A stretch of DNA of 55,511 bases from a virus. The notes beneath the pieces are model-generated. The model saw nothing but the letters and a program-made list of their open reading frames with translations, was not told the DNA's origin and did not search any database. Shown here piece after piece: positions 41,715 to 51,300 of the stretch. The translations under genes and the position numbers were made by a program. The stretch lies in the IMG/VR virus record IMGVR_UViG_3300031673_016559, positions 1-55,511 of that record; one strand, written 5' to 3'. The stretch's first letter is position 1. Every line of letters begins with the position of its first letter.

Positions 41715-42059
41715 ATGGCTACCCCTTTAGGAGAGCGATTGCGCAGGCTCCGAACCGAGAAAAAGCTGACGCTTGAGAAGTTGGCTGAACTTGCGCTGTG
41801 CAGCAAAAGCTACATCTGGGAGTTGGAGAACCGCCCGGCGTCGCGTCCGGCCGCCGAGAAAATTATCGCCATCGCCAAGGTGCTCGACGTCACCGCCGAG
41901 TACCTGCTGGGCGATAAGGATGCATCAATGCCGCCCACGAAGAAGGAATCTGCGCCTGAGGACGTGGCATTCTTTCGGCGCTACATGGGCATGAAGCCGG
42001 GCGAACGGCAACAGCTGCGCGACATGAGCGCTGTCATGTTCAAGAAGAAAGATGGCTGA
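41715..42059 (+). CDS. XRE-family (Cro/CI-like) transcriptional repressor
   Basis: A 114-residue protein from ATG 41715 with an AGGAG site. Residues 5-65 form the HTH domain (G-E-R-L-R-R-L-R, L-T-L-E-K-L-A-E-L-A, then S-K-S-Y-I-W-E-L-E-N). The C-terminal half is short (F-F-R-R-Y-M-G-M-K-P-G). The next gene, an ImmA/IrrE peptidase, overlaps by 8 bp; such peptidases cleave XRE repressors under inducing conditions. It probably represses the divergent unit and controls lysogeny. Confidence 0.9.
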   Translation: MATPLGERLRRLRTEKKLTLEKLAELALCSKSYIWELENRPASRPAAEKIIAIAKVLDVTAEYLLGDKDASMPPTKKESAPEDVAFFRRYMGMKPGERQQLRDMSAVMFKKKDG

Positions 42060-43005
42060 ACCGCCCCCACTGTTAAAGCGCGGATCCTCTGAGCGCGAGG
42101 CAAACCGGATTTCGAAGCTGTGGAAGCTGCGCCCCGGGCCGCGCTTTCCGGTTGACGTCAGGGAGATCGCGCTCACCTACTCTCAGACGTTCAGTTGCGT
42201 TGACAAGATCATCGACGTTAAAGGTGGGGCGTTCAGTCGTTTCGATGGCGCGCTGCTATTCAACGCCGACAAGCCAACCAAGAAGGAATGGGGCATTGTT
42301 TTCAACGAAAACGCGACCCACGGGCGTCAGCGCTTCACCATCTCACACGAACTGGGCCATTTTGTCCTGCATCGGCAGATGCAAAAGGTTTTCGAGTGCG
42401 GGCAAGACGAGGTTTGCACATCTGCCGGCGAGGAAACCGACATCGAGACGGAGGCCGACAAGTTTGCCTCCTACCTCCTGATGCCAGCCGATGACGTGCG
42501 GGCGCAAATCGATCCACGCGATCCCGCGGTCACCGTCGATCAGCTGAGCGCCCTTGCCGATCGGTACGGGGTGTCGCTCCAGGCCGTTATGCTTAAGTGG
42601 CTTGAACTCACCGAACGTCGCGCCCTGGTCGTGGTGCACATCGACGACCATATGCTCTGGGCAAGATCAAGCCATAACGCCTTCAAGAGCGGACTGTGGT
42701 TCCGTACGCGTAACGGGCCACCCGTTCCGATCCCTCCCGGATCGCTCGCGGCAAACACCGCGGTGGCCCGAGAAGATGTCGGGAAAACCATCGATGCGAG
42801 GATCTGGTTCCCGCAGGAACCGGCCGGGACGAGCCTTCGGGAGATGAAGATATCGGCCGACAACCATCGCCAGATCATGTCCCTGCTGGTGTTGCCAGAT
42901 GGCGAGCCGCGCTATGCGCAACAACAGGAGCAGGAGCCGAGAGACTATGACACCCTCGATCGCTTTGAGCAAAACGGGCAACCCCTGATCCGCTATCCGC
43001 GCTAA
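42052..43005 (+). CDS. ImmA/IrrE-family metallopeptidase
   Basis: A 317-residue protein. Zinc ligands are in S-H99-E100-L-G-H103, and the third is expected in the E-T-E-A-D-K-F-A-S helix (about 132-140), as in COG2856 proteins. The remainder contains an HTH-like stretch (V-D-Q-L-S-A-L-A-D-R-Y-G-V-S) and a C-terminal beta region of about 120 residues, longer than in ImmA. It is translated in overlap with the repressor gene. It likely inactivates that repressor after DNA damage or a cell-cell signal. Confidence 0.9.
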   Translation: MAEPPPLLKRGSSEREANRISKLWKLRPGPRFPVDVREIALTYSQTFSCVDKIIDVKGGAFSRFDGALLFNADKPTKKEWGIVFNENATHGRQRFTISHELGHFVLHRQMQKVFECGQDEVCTSAGEETDIETEADKFASYLLMPADDVRAQIDPRDPAVTVDQLSALADRYGVSLQAVMLKWLELTERRALVVVHIDDHMLWARSSHNAFKSGLWFRTRNGPPVPIPPGSLAANTAVAREDVGKTIDARIWFPQEPAGTSLREMKISADNHRQIMSLLVLPDGEPRYAQQQEQEPRDYDTLDRFEQNGQPLIRYPR

Positions 43006-43098
43006 CCTGGTTTTTTAAACGCCCACCGGGAATTAGTTTCCACAGCCACATAGCTCAAGGAATGCCATCCGGGCGCAATCAACAACCGGGGCGACCAC

Positions 43099-44040
43099 AT
43101 GACGAAACTCACGCCACAAGAAGCGCAGGCCGTACAAGCGAATTTATTCCCTGAGGCTTGGAAGGTAGTCCGCGAGATAGAGGACTTTCCTTGGCATCGG
43201 GATCGTTCTGGCGCTGTGACCGCAGCCGTGCCGGAGTCATCACAGGCACTTGCGATCGATGTGTTCGGCACCCTGAAGACCTTGGCCGCGCCATCTCGCC
43301 TAGTTGATGCGTGGATATCACAGTGGGGCCTCACATTCTCGGGTCCGTGGCGATTCTGCCTTGAATACCTCGTGCCGAGGGCAATTCTAGGAGAACCACA
43401 CTCGACACAAGTCGATGCGGTAGCCCAAAGCGATAAGAATCTCATTTTCTTCGAATGTAAGTTCACAGAGCCAGATGGGGGAGCGTGCTCTCAGCCGCAA
43501 CCATTGGGGGGGAAATCGCCCAACCGTGGAAAGGTGCAGTGCACAGGTGACTACACATTGCAGACCAATCCTGTCAATGGGAGGACCTCCCGTTGCGCCC
43601 TCAACGGCAAAGGGGTCCGCTACTGGGAAATTGTGCCTCGCGTTCTTTCAATAGCTAACGACGTAGATCATCGCCCCTGCCCGTTCAAAGGTGGCTGGTA
43701 TCAGTGGATGCGAAATCTGGTTGCCTGCAGCGCTGTATCGGAATCATCTAATAAGCGGGGAGCGTTCGTTGTTTTGTATGCGGACGGCCCCTTCCCCATG
43801 GCAGAGAAGATTCAGTCGACGGAATGGAAGGAAATTCGCAATCTCACTTCTGGAAGGGAAGTGCCGCTTATCGACGTGTCCTATCAGAAGCTACTAACGA
43901 TTGGAGCAGCAGCCGCAGATCCGGTCGATTTAAGTGTGATGCAACGGCTCGTCGCCTGGGTGAATCAGAAGGTGGCGACCGTAGCCGCCCTACCGAACAG
44001 CCGCATCTTCGAAGCGGCCCACGATCGCGAGCTGATGTAA
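43099..44040 (+). CDS. PD-(D/E)XK nuclease-like protein
   Basis: A 313-residue protein. E89 in F-C-L-E-Y, D106 in T-Q-V-D-A, and E119-C-K121 in F-F-E-C-K-F fit the E, D and E-x-K active site of restriction-like nucleases. Four cysteines in or after the core (120, 130, 148, 166) could bind metal. The region G-D-Y-T-L-Q-T-N and G-V-R-Y-W-E-I follows. Base use is less GC-rich than in the phage genes, hinting at separate acquisition. No methyltransferase partner is adjacent. It may be a solitary restriction-type or defence nuclease. Confidence 0.7.
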   Translation: MTKLTPQEAQAVQANLFPEAWKVVREIEDFPWHRDRSGAVTAAVPESSQALAIDVFGTLKTLAAPSRLVDAWISQWGLTFSGPWRFCLEYLVPRAILGEPHSTQVDAVAQSDKNLIFFECKFTEPDGGACSQPQPLGGKSPNRGKVQCTGDYTLQTNPVNGRTSRCALNGKGVRYWEIVPRVLSIANDVDHRPCPFKGGWYQWMRNLVACSAVSESSNKRGAFVVLYADGPFPMAEKIQSTEWKEIRNLTSGREVPLIDVSYQKLLTIGAAAADPVDLSVMQRLVAWVNQKVATVAALPNSRIFEAAHDRELM

Positions 44041-44053
44041 GTAACGCGAAGTA

Positions 44054-44563
44054 TCAATTCGACGGCGCATGGTCGTGCGCCGCTGTTCGTTTCCTACGAA
44101 AATCCCATGGCGGCACCGGGCTCGGATCACGCCACAGTCCAAGGTGATCCGCCCTGGCTCGATCCTCAGCGGTGGCGTAGCTTCGTCGATCTTCGACTGA
44201 CTGTTCTTTCGCATACTGCTTGTAGTGCCAGGCAAGCCCTGCTTCGACTTGCTTGATATTCACATCAGCACCATCCAAGAGGATTTTTCCCAGGACCCGC
44301 CCGTACCGGTCCCTATGCTCGTATTCGACGGTGATGGCCCGCCCGAAGATTAGATGCGAGAGATTTTGCTTTGAGCGTGTGCCAAATGCCTGTTTGCTCT
44401 CTGGCGCATCGATTCCGGTCAGTCGCACCTTGTGCAACGTGTGCTGCGCATCCAGAACTCTAACCGTGTCCCCGTCGGTGATACCGACAACCTTCCCGGT
44501 GATTGTGTGGGCCCATGCGATGGTAAAGGCCATCGAAAGGATACAGGCGACGAAAACTTTCAT
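44054..44563 (-). CDS. Secreted thermonuclease (SNase family)
   Basis: A 169-residue protein with a signal peptide (residues 1-18, cleavage near W-A-H). The SNase core has D-G-D-T-V-R, V-R-L-T-G-I-D-A-P-E and Y-G-R-V-L-G-K, which give the catalytic Asp/Arg/Glu/Arg set. It would degrade DNA or RNA in the periplasm or outside the cell. It is convergent with the nuclease-like gene with only 13 bp between stops. SNase genes are frequent cargo on integrative elements. Confidence 0.92.
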   Translation of the reverse strand: MKVFVACILSMAFTIAWAHTITGKVVGITDGDTVRVLDAQHTLHKVRLTGIDAPESKQAFGTRSKQNLSHLIFGRAITVEYEHRDRYGRVLGKILLDGADVNIKQVEAGLAWHYKQYAKEQSVEDRRSYATAEDRARADHLGLWRDPSPVPPWDFRRKRTAAHDHAPSN

Positions 44564-44668
44564 ACGGATTCTTTCTAGTTTTTGCTCAAACTTGTTCCTT
44601 CGGGATTACGGCCGCGGTGACCGAGCGCCACAATCTCAGCATGGGTTTTTCGTCGCTTGAGCCACCCA

Positions 44669-44875
44669 ATGAATACGATCAATTCCCGCCCTCCCGAAAC
44701 AATGTCCCCGTCGCAGCGATTGACCGAAATCGCTGAACTCCTCGCGCGTGGCGTCACACGCTGTGCAGCACGCTATCACGAGCAATGTGCAGCGCGCCAG
44801 TTTTGCCTTGACTCTTCTGGCACCCAGAGCGTTCATGCGAACCCGTCGCAACTAATGAAGGGAGTCGTCGCATGA
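44669..44875 (+). CDS. Small protein of the recombinase cassette
   Basis: A 68-residue protein from ATG 44669. The pattern S-P-S-Q-R-L-T-E-I-A-E-L-L-A-R-G-V-T-R is the recurrent helical protein found directly upstream of DUF2924 and large serine recombinase genes. Its stop overlaps the DUF2924 start by 4 bp. Function unknown. Confidence 0.7.
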   Translation: MNTINSRPPETMSPSQRLTEIAELLARGVTRCAARYHEQCAARQFCLDSSGTQSVHANPSQLMKGVVA

Positions 44876-45318
44876 ACCATCAACCCTCCGTCGCCGCGCT
44901 GCTTGCGCGCCTGCCCGACATGGAGATGGACGAGCTTTGGGCACTGTGGGACAAGCATTTTCATGCGCGGCCAAAGAACCATCATCGTGGATTCGTCCAA
45001 TCGCGCCTGGCCTACAAGATTCAGGAGCTGGCATACGGCGGTCTCAACCCGACCACCCGCCGGCAGTTGGAACGTATCGGCGAATCGGGTGACCTCCCCC
45101 GCAGGTTTAAGAAGGGTGGACAGCGGCTCGTGGCCCCGGGGACGGTCCTCGTGCGCGAATACGACGGCCGCGAGGTGCGCGTGACGGTGACGCCGGATGG
45201 CCGTTTCGAGTTCGACGGCACAATCTTCCGCAGCCTTACCGCCATTACCCGACACCTGACCGGCGCCAATTGGTCGGGCCCCGCGTTTTTCGGCCTGGTC
45301 GGAAGGCCGCAGCCATGA
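44872..45318 (+). CDS. DUF2924-family protein
   Basis: A 148-residue protein. The pattern L-W-A-L-W-D-K-H-F, then R-L-A-Y-K-I-Q-E-L-A-Y-G-G-L, then L-V-R-E-Y-D-G-R-E-V-R-V-T-V, and S-L-T-A-I-T-R-H-L-T-G is the DUF2924 signature. It is always seen next to serine recombinases of this type and probably assists them in DNA binding or directionality. It overlaps both neighbours by 4 bp. Confidence 0.92.
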   Translation: MNHQPSVAALLARLPDMEMDELWALWDKHFHARPKNHHRGFVQSRLAYKIQELAYGGLNPTTRRQLERIGESGDLPRRFKKGGQRLVAPGTVLVREYDGREVRVTVTPDGRFEFDGTIFRSLTAITRHLTGANWSGPAFFGLVGRPQP

Positions 45319-46691
45319 GCGAAGTCATTACCCGAAAGCGCTGCGCGGTCTATGCGCGTGTCTCCACCGACGAACGGCTCAACCAGGAATTCAATTCGAT
45401 CGATGCACAGCGCGAAGCTGGCCGGGCCTTTATCGCGTCGCAACGCCATGAGGGTTGGCTGCCAGTAGCCGACGACTACGATGACGGGGGCTTTTCGGGT
45501 GGATCAATGGAACGCCCGGCGCTTAAACAGTTGCTGCGTGACATCGAGGATGGGCGCATTGATGTCGTCGTAGTCTACAAGATCGACCGGCTAACGAGGA
45601 GCCTCGCCGACTTCGCCAAAATGGTCGAGGTCTTTGATCAGCGCGGCGTTTCCTTCGTATCGGTCACGCAGCAGTTCAATACCACGACCTCCATGGGTCG
45701 GCTCACGCTCAACATCCTGCTCTCGTTTGCGCAGTTCGAGCGCGAGGTCACAGGTGAGCGCATCCGGGATAAATTCGCAGCCAGCAAGGCCAAAGGCATG
45801 TGGATGGGCGGCATCCCGGCGTTGGGGTACGACGTCGCCCAGCGCCGGTTGGTGACCAATCCGACAGAGGCTAAGCTCGTGCACCACATCTATACCCGGT
45901 TTAGCGAGTTGGGCGATTACTCCCGGCTTGTACGCGAGTTGGCCCTCGACGGCTACCACACCAAGGCATGGGTCACGCAAGACGGACGCTCGCGTGTTGG
46001 CAAGAAATTCTGCAAGCAGTTTCTCTACAAATTGCTGAGGAACCGAACCTACCTGGGTGAGATTACCCACAAGGGCAAGTCCTACCCTGGACAACATGAC
46101 CCGATCATTTCGGCGGATCTCTGGAGCAAGGTCCAGGCCGTATTTGCGACCAATCCCGGCGCCCGGGGGCAGGACACGAAATTCGACCTTCAGGGAAAAA
46201 CCCCGGCGCTGTTGCGCGGGCTGCTGGTGGGCGAGTTCGGCGAGCGCATGCTGCCGACCTATACCAACAAGAAAGGCGGGCGCCGCTACACGTATTACGT
46301 CTCTGCCCTCGAGAAGCAATACGGTGTCGGAACTTCCCATACGCCACGCCTGCCGGCCGCGGAGATTGACAAACTAGTGTTGGATCAGGTCCGGGCAACG
46401 CTCGACGCCCCCGAAATCGTGGTCACGGTACTCAAGGAAGTACGCAAGACGCACCCGCGGCTCGACGAGGCGCGTGTTTGCATCGCCCTAAAGCGTCTCG
46501 GCGCGGTTTGGGACCAACTCTATCCGATCGAGCAGAACCGCCTGTTACGACTGCTGATTGAGCGCGTGCAACTGAAGACAGGTGGTATCGAGATTGCCTG
46601 GCGCGAGTTCGGGATCTATGACGTCGCGGCCGAAATCGCCGAGGCACCCCTCGTCAAGGAGGCCCGCGAAAAAGAGGAGGTTGCAGCATGA
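45315..46691 (+). CDS. Large serine recombinase (probable integrase)
   Basis: A 458-residue protein from ATG 45315. The resolvase domain has Y-A-R-V-S17-T-D with the nucleophilic Ser and the D-R-L-T-R motif. A recombinase domain follows from about residue 165 (G-I-P-A-L-G-Y-D-V). Where the zinc ribbon usually sits (about 295-345), the Cys residues are absent (L-L-V-G-E-F-G-E-R-M), a feature of the DUF2924-linked subfamily. It is the only integrase seen in the window and probably integrates the prophage or its host element. Confidence 0.92.
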   Translation: MSEVITRKRCAVYARVSTDERLNQEFNSIDAQREAGRAFIASQRHEGWLPVADDYDDGGFSGGSMERPALKQLLRDIEDGRIDVVVVYKIDRLTRSLADFAKMVEVFDQRGVSFVSVTQQFNTTTSMGRLTLNILLSFAQFEREVTGERIRDKFAASKAKGMWMGGIPALGYDVAQRRLVTNPTEAKLVHHIYTRFSELGDYSRLVRELALDGYHTKAWVTQDGRSRVGKKFCKQFLYKLLRNRTYLGEITHKGKSYPGQHDPIISADLWSKVQAVFATNPGARGQDTKFDLQGKTPALLRGLLVGEFGERMLPTYTNKKGGRRYTYYVSALEKQYGVGTSHTPRLPAAEIDKLVLDQVRATLDAPEIVVTVLKEVRKTHPRLDEARVCIALKRLGAVWDQLYPIEQNRLLRLLIERVQLKTGGIEIAWREFGIYDVAAEIAEAPLVKEAREKEEVAA

Positions 46692-47137
46692 CGGCAAATC
46701 GTAGGATCGAAATCGTGATGCTCGGCGAGCCGGAAAAGCGACGGCAAGGCGATCGGCTTGTTACCTTCGTGCCGATGCGCGTTAAGAGGCGCGGGTTCAA
46801 AAAGCTGCTGATCGGCCCCAAAGCTGCGGGGGCAGTGGCGCAGGCTGAGGCCCAGTCGGATTTCCCGCTGGTTAAGGCCGTGGCCAAGGCGTTTCATTGG
46901 CAAAAACTACTGGATGAGGGCCGCATTGCGGATAGCACGGAACTGGCAAAGCGGGAAAAGCTCGACAAGACCTTCGTCAACGAGACCCTGCGGTTTGCGT
47001 TGCTGGCCCCGGAGATCGTCGAGGCGATCCTTGTCGGTCGCCAACCCCGAACCCTGACCCTTCAGGATCTGCGGCGCAGAGTCCCGGACGACTGGGCCGA
47101 ACAACTGCAGGCCTTCGGGTTCGGCTCCGATGTCTGA
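46688..47137 (+). CDS. Recombinase-associated HTH protein
   Basis: A 149-residue protein that overlaps the recombinase stop by 4 bp. The helix K-A-F-H-W-Q-K-L-L, then S-T-E-L-A-K-R-E-K-L-D-K-T-F-V-N-E-T-L-R-F looks like a ParB/KorB-type HTH. A-P-E-I-V-E-A-I-L-V-G-R-Q-P follows. It recurs downstream of this recombinase class and could be its directionality factor. Its end marks the likely right edge of the phage or element genes. Confidence 0.8.
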   Translation: MTANRRIEIVMLGEPEKRRQGDRLVTFVPMRVKRRGFKKLLIGPKAAGAVAQAEAQSDFPLVKAVAKAFHWQKLLDEGRIADSTELAKREKLDKTFVNETLRFALLAPEIVEAILVGRQPRTLTLQDLRRRVPDDWAEQLQAFGFGSDV

Positions 47138-47142
47138 AACTC

Positions 47143-47204
47143 TTCACCGGTGAACGGCACCATTTCGTTGGCGACCAACACCGATTGAAAAGGTCTATTT
47201 CAAT
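47143..47204. repeat. Cluster of short inverted repeats at the element/island junction
   Basis: TTCACCGGTGAA (47143-47154) is a perfect 12-bp palindrome. GTTGG/CCAAC flank three bases near 47168. ATTGAAA and TTTCAAT (47184-47190 and 47198-47204) flank seven bases. They may be operators for the methyltransferase, or sites of the neighbouring recombinase. Confidence 0.45.
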
Positions 47205-47215
47205 TTACTGGAGTG

Positions 47216-47251
47216 TTAATTCAATGCAGAATAAGATGTATACTTAATATG
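47216..47251 (+). promoter_or_regulatory. Promoter giving a leaderless methyltransferase transcript
   Basis: TATACT at 47239-47244 ends five bases before the ATG at 47249. A weak -35 (TTAATT, 47216-47221) is 17 bp upstream. Transcription would begin at or next to the ATG, and no Shine-Dalgarno sequence is visible. The mRNA is therefore probably leaderless. Confidence 0.5.
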
Positions 47252-48370
47252 AATATTCAGCACTCACTCAATACGGTGTGCCCGTATTACACGATGTTCC
47301 CGCTCGCGTTTCCTGAGCGGGTATTGCGGGCTGCGGGCGCTAGGGAATTGGTGGCGGATCCGTACTGCGGCCGGGGCACTACGATCTATGCCGCGCGGTT
47401 GCGCGGGCTGCGAAGCTACGGGATTGACACCTCTCCAGTTGCAGTCGCGGTTTCGCGCGCGAAGGTCACTTCAACGTCACTCAGTGCCGTGATGCGAGCC
47501 TATGACCGGTTGCTCAATGCGGTGCCCTGGGCTGAAACACCGACCGGGCGATTCTGGCGGCTCGCGTACCACGCAGAGACACTGTCTGTGCTTTGCCGCC
47601 TACGCGTCGCGCTCCGTCGTTCTTTGAAAAGGAACGCCGCAGCCGAGTCGGACGCAGTGACAATGCTGCGCGCTGTGGCGCTTGGGGCCCTGCACGGGCC
47701 ACTCAACGCAGTAGGGTTGCCAGGAAGTTACTTTGGCAACCAGATGCCTCGCACCTTTGCGCCCAAACCTGACTACGCTGTGCGCTTCTGGACCGAGCGA
47801 AGCTTGAGACCGCAAGTGGCCAGCGTGCGGGACATCATCCGCAAACGCGCCAAGAAGATATTGGATGGGTTCGTGCCAAGCAGCGGCATGGGGTGGATCG
47901 TCGCGGGCGACAGCCGTAAGCAGGCTGCGTGGGAGAGATTGCCTGGAAGAATCAGTCGGGTAATCACGTCGCCGCCCTACTACGGTATGAACACCTACGA
48001 GGAGGACCAATGGCTCCGGATCTGGTTCCTCGGAGGTCCCAGCATCGTGCAATACGGAAACAAGAACCAGCTGTCACACCACAGCCCCGAGGAGTTCGCG
48101 AAGTCAATGGCCAAGGTATGGGACCAAATCGGCGATCACGCAAGGCCGGAACTTGCCATGGCGGTGCGCTTCGGAGGGATCGGCTCGCACAAGAGCGACT
48201 ACCAGCAGATCATGGTCGAATCACTGGAATATTCCAAACACCGCTGGCGAATGGTTTCGACGCGCAATGCTGGTGATGCCACGAATGGCCGGCGTCAAGC
48301 CGAAACCATGGGGAAACGCGCCAAGTCGAGCAGCATCGAGGAGCGCGACTTCTACGTTCGCTTGTCGTAG
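47249..48370 (+). CDS. DNA amino-methyltransferase (accessory island)
   Basis: A 373-residue protein from ATG 47249. The SAM-binding motif V-A-D37-P-Y-C-G-R-G-T-T is N-terminal. The catalytic T-S-P-P-Y-Y-G-M (about 240) comes about 200 residues later, leaving room for a target-recognition region, unlike the beta-class enzyme at 28,756. The pattern W-L-R-I-W-F-L-G-G-P follows. S-P-P-Y favours N4-cytosine or N6-adenine methylation. Its last 19 bp overlap, tail to tail, the nuclease-helicase gene. The pair may be a modification and attack unit. Confidence 0.85.
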   Translation: MNIQHSLNTVCPYYTMFPLAFPERVLRAAGARELVADPYCGRGTTIYAARLRGLRSYGIDTSPVAVAVSRAKVTSTSLSAVMRAYDRLLNAVPWAETPTGRFWRLAYHAETLSVLCRLRVALRRSLKRNAAAESDAVTMLRAVALGALHGPLNAVGLPGSYFGNQMPRTFAPKPDYAVRFWTERSLRPQVASVRDIIRKRAKKILDGFVPSSGMGWIVAGDSRKQAAWERLPGRISRVITSPPYYGMNTYEEDQWLRIWFLGGPSIVQYGNKNQLSHHSPEEFAKSMAKVWDQIGDHARPELAMAVRFGGIGSHKSDYQQIMVESLEYSKHRWRMVSTRNAGDATNGRRQAETMGKRAKSSSIEERDFYVRLS

Positions 48371-51300
48371 AGCGCGTATCGGATCTCGACTTCGCGTTCT
48401 TCCCCGCAGTAGTCCAGCTTGATGCGAGGATCACGGTCATGGGCAAGCTGAAATGCAAACCCTTTGATTGCCCGCGAGTCCATGACTACGTCCTTGTCGT
48501 CCGGCAGATGAAACAACAAATCGCGAGAGATAAACAGCACCGCCTTGGCGCGGGCGCGGGATATTGCGACATTGATTCGTTGCCGCTGGAACAGGAAGCT
48601 CTCCTCGCTGCGGATCAAATCCGGGTCGCCGATGCCGAACGACACCAAAATGAGGTCACGTTCACCACCTTGGAACCGTTCGACGGTATCCACTGCGTCG
48701 TCGATCATGTCCGCCGGTACGGATTCGGCGGCAAGCGCAACCCGGAGCAGCTCAACCACAGCTGAACGCTGCGCGCGGTGCGGGGTGACGATCCCGACTG
48801 AATCTGCCCAAAAGGTGGACTCGCTGAACGCTCCGCCTGCGCGGAGCTTTTCTGCTGCGCGGTAGGCCAGCACGGTCCCGGCGACCAGCGTTGCTTCGAA
48901 AACGTTGGCCTGGCCGGACGTGCCATCGTCATAGGTAACCGCAACGCACGGAAGCGCCGGGTCCAGGATGCGGTCATAGACCGCCCACCACGGAATGCCG
49001 CTCGGCCATGCGACCGGCGCCGCGCCGTGCGCAACGTAGGTAAGGGCCCGGCTCGGCACTTCCGAAGTGAATTCCTGCTTGTAGCCAATCATCCGCGCGT
49101 ACCGCACTATGGGCTCGCATGAGCGGTAGTTGTATTTCAGAAAGCACTCCTCAGCCTTCACGGTCGCGAAACGCGTAGTCAGGTAGGTATGTAAGCTACC
49201 GACCATATGCTCGGCACCCAGCGGGGGCTCGACGGACTGAATCGGCGGCATCTGCATGGGATCCCCAAACAGGCTGAGTCTCCCGCCGGTCGTCAGCAGC
49301 CCCAGGGTCGTGAGCGAATCGGCAACCGACACCTGGGAACTTTCGTCGATGAAAATTCTGTCGAACAGCCCAACCACCGCCGCGATGCCGTCATCGTCCT
49401 TATTGGCGCGACCGCCTTTCCCGATCCAATAGGACTGCTTCGTCACGCTGAAGACTAGTTCAACCCGATTTTCGTCCCCCGCCAGCCGTTCACGTAGCGC
49501 GTCCAAATTGCTGTCGGCGCTTTGAACCCCGTTCAGATAGTAGTCCTTCCCGAGGTAGAGCTCGGTGTTCAATCCGCAGTACTGCGGGCCAGCGTTCAGG
49601 AGTGCTTCCCAGGCATCGCGACTGCTCGCGCTGGCGACAAACGACGCCGTGACGTGCTTTTGCAGGTAATCGCGCACTTCAGTCGACAGGTACGGCAGGA
49701 TGCGCGCCAGTCGCCCGGCAACTTCGATCACGGCTCGGTAGGTCGGTCCAGTGACGTAGATCCGCTGGCGAGCGTGCCTCGACTTTAGACGCAGCAGGAT
49801 TTCCAAGATAATAGTCGCCGACAGCGTCTGCGTTTTCCCCGTGCCAGGGCCTCCCCATACCGGCATCAACTGCCGTGCAATTACCTTGTGGATAGCCTCG
49901 CGCTGCGACGAGTTGATCTGAATTTTGTCTTCGGCCGCCTCCGACAGCGCGAGCACCTTGTTGTCAAGGAAATCGTCAAAGTGGGTGAGGTCAGTGTCGG
50001 TCGGTGCCGACGCGAGTTTGTCAGCGCCCCACAGCACAGTCGCGGCCGGCTTCTCGGGATCGCGACCGGGCTTACGCTTCACCTCGACCAGGGCTGTGTT
50101 AGTTTCCGGCGCCGCGACAGCGATGGGCGGATTACCGATAAGCTCCGCGACATCCTTCAACGATTCGAAATCTGAATACGAGCCGCTTTCCATCAATATC
50201 ATTGGCGCATTCAGGTCGAGGACCCCGGATTGCACCAGCACTGTGAACTTGTCGAAGAACGGCTTGAAGTCAAACGCCACTAGCGCTCGCAAGTTCTCGC
50301 GGTCGAAGTGGACCAGCCTCGCGCCAAGCAGCTTTGCCACCGGTCTGTAGTTGTCGTTCGGACCCCACCCTACGTAAATTGCCGGGTCGGGTGTATTGGT
50401 GCCGAGGACACGGCACAGGCCGGCCACGTTCATCAGTCCCGCGCCCAGCGGATCCTCTGGCATTAGCGCCAAGAATCCCGCGTCGTTTCGGAACTTGACG
50501 TGTCTCGACGTATTGCGCACGCGAAACAGAAGATGGTGGTCGCTCAGCGCAGCAGGGACATGCTCAAGCCCCTGGCTGCGCCAGTCGTCAACGACGGCCT
50601 TGCGATTGGCACCGAGGATCAACCCTTCGACCCTGAGCGCCTGGTACCGGGCTTCGAGTTCATGAGGATCACTTGTATATGCGCGAGTTCGTTCGAGCTC
50701 GGCTACGCCGTCGCTCACCTTCTGGTGGGTGAGCCAAAGCATGGAATCGGCGGCCACTTTGTTGAACCGCGTGGGCGGCAAATCCTTGATCCGCGGGGCG
50801 TCCCCCTTAAGCTGCTTGCTGTGGTCACGCTGAACGCTGAACGTGATTTGCCGCATTCCGTGTATGATCGTCCGCAGCATTCCGCGGTATTGATCGATGC
50901 ACTGACTGATCGACATCGGCGGATTCTTCGGGGGCATGCTCTGCGAAATTTCGAGGCTCCGCTCCTTGGGGATCACGCCAGCAACACGATCCCACATGTA
51001 GGGAGTCGAGCCATCCTTGAAGTCGGCAATGTGGTTCGCGACGCTCAAAATGTCGTCGTTGATGATTGTCGGCAGCGCGACCAGCCGGGTCACCACGTCA
51101 TGCAAGTGGCACACGGCTGGCGTCGTAGCGATACTGTCGGATTGTTCCATCTCGCGCGGCGGAAACAACCATAGCAACGCGTTGGCGACGTCTTTGCTGT
51201 GCGTTATCTGGTGCAGGTGCCGCCCGATAGCTTCACGGAATGCCTCATCCTGCCGGGCGTCCCAGAACACCACCTGAATGCGGGCGTTCGCTTTGCTGTA

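Noticed and set aside
46190-46360. Missing zinc-ribbon cysteines in the serine recombinase as evidence of inactivation
   Set aside because: The loss is a general feature of the DUF2924-linked subfamily as far as I know, and the catalytic Ser and Arg residues are intact.
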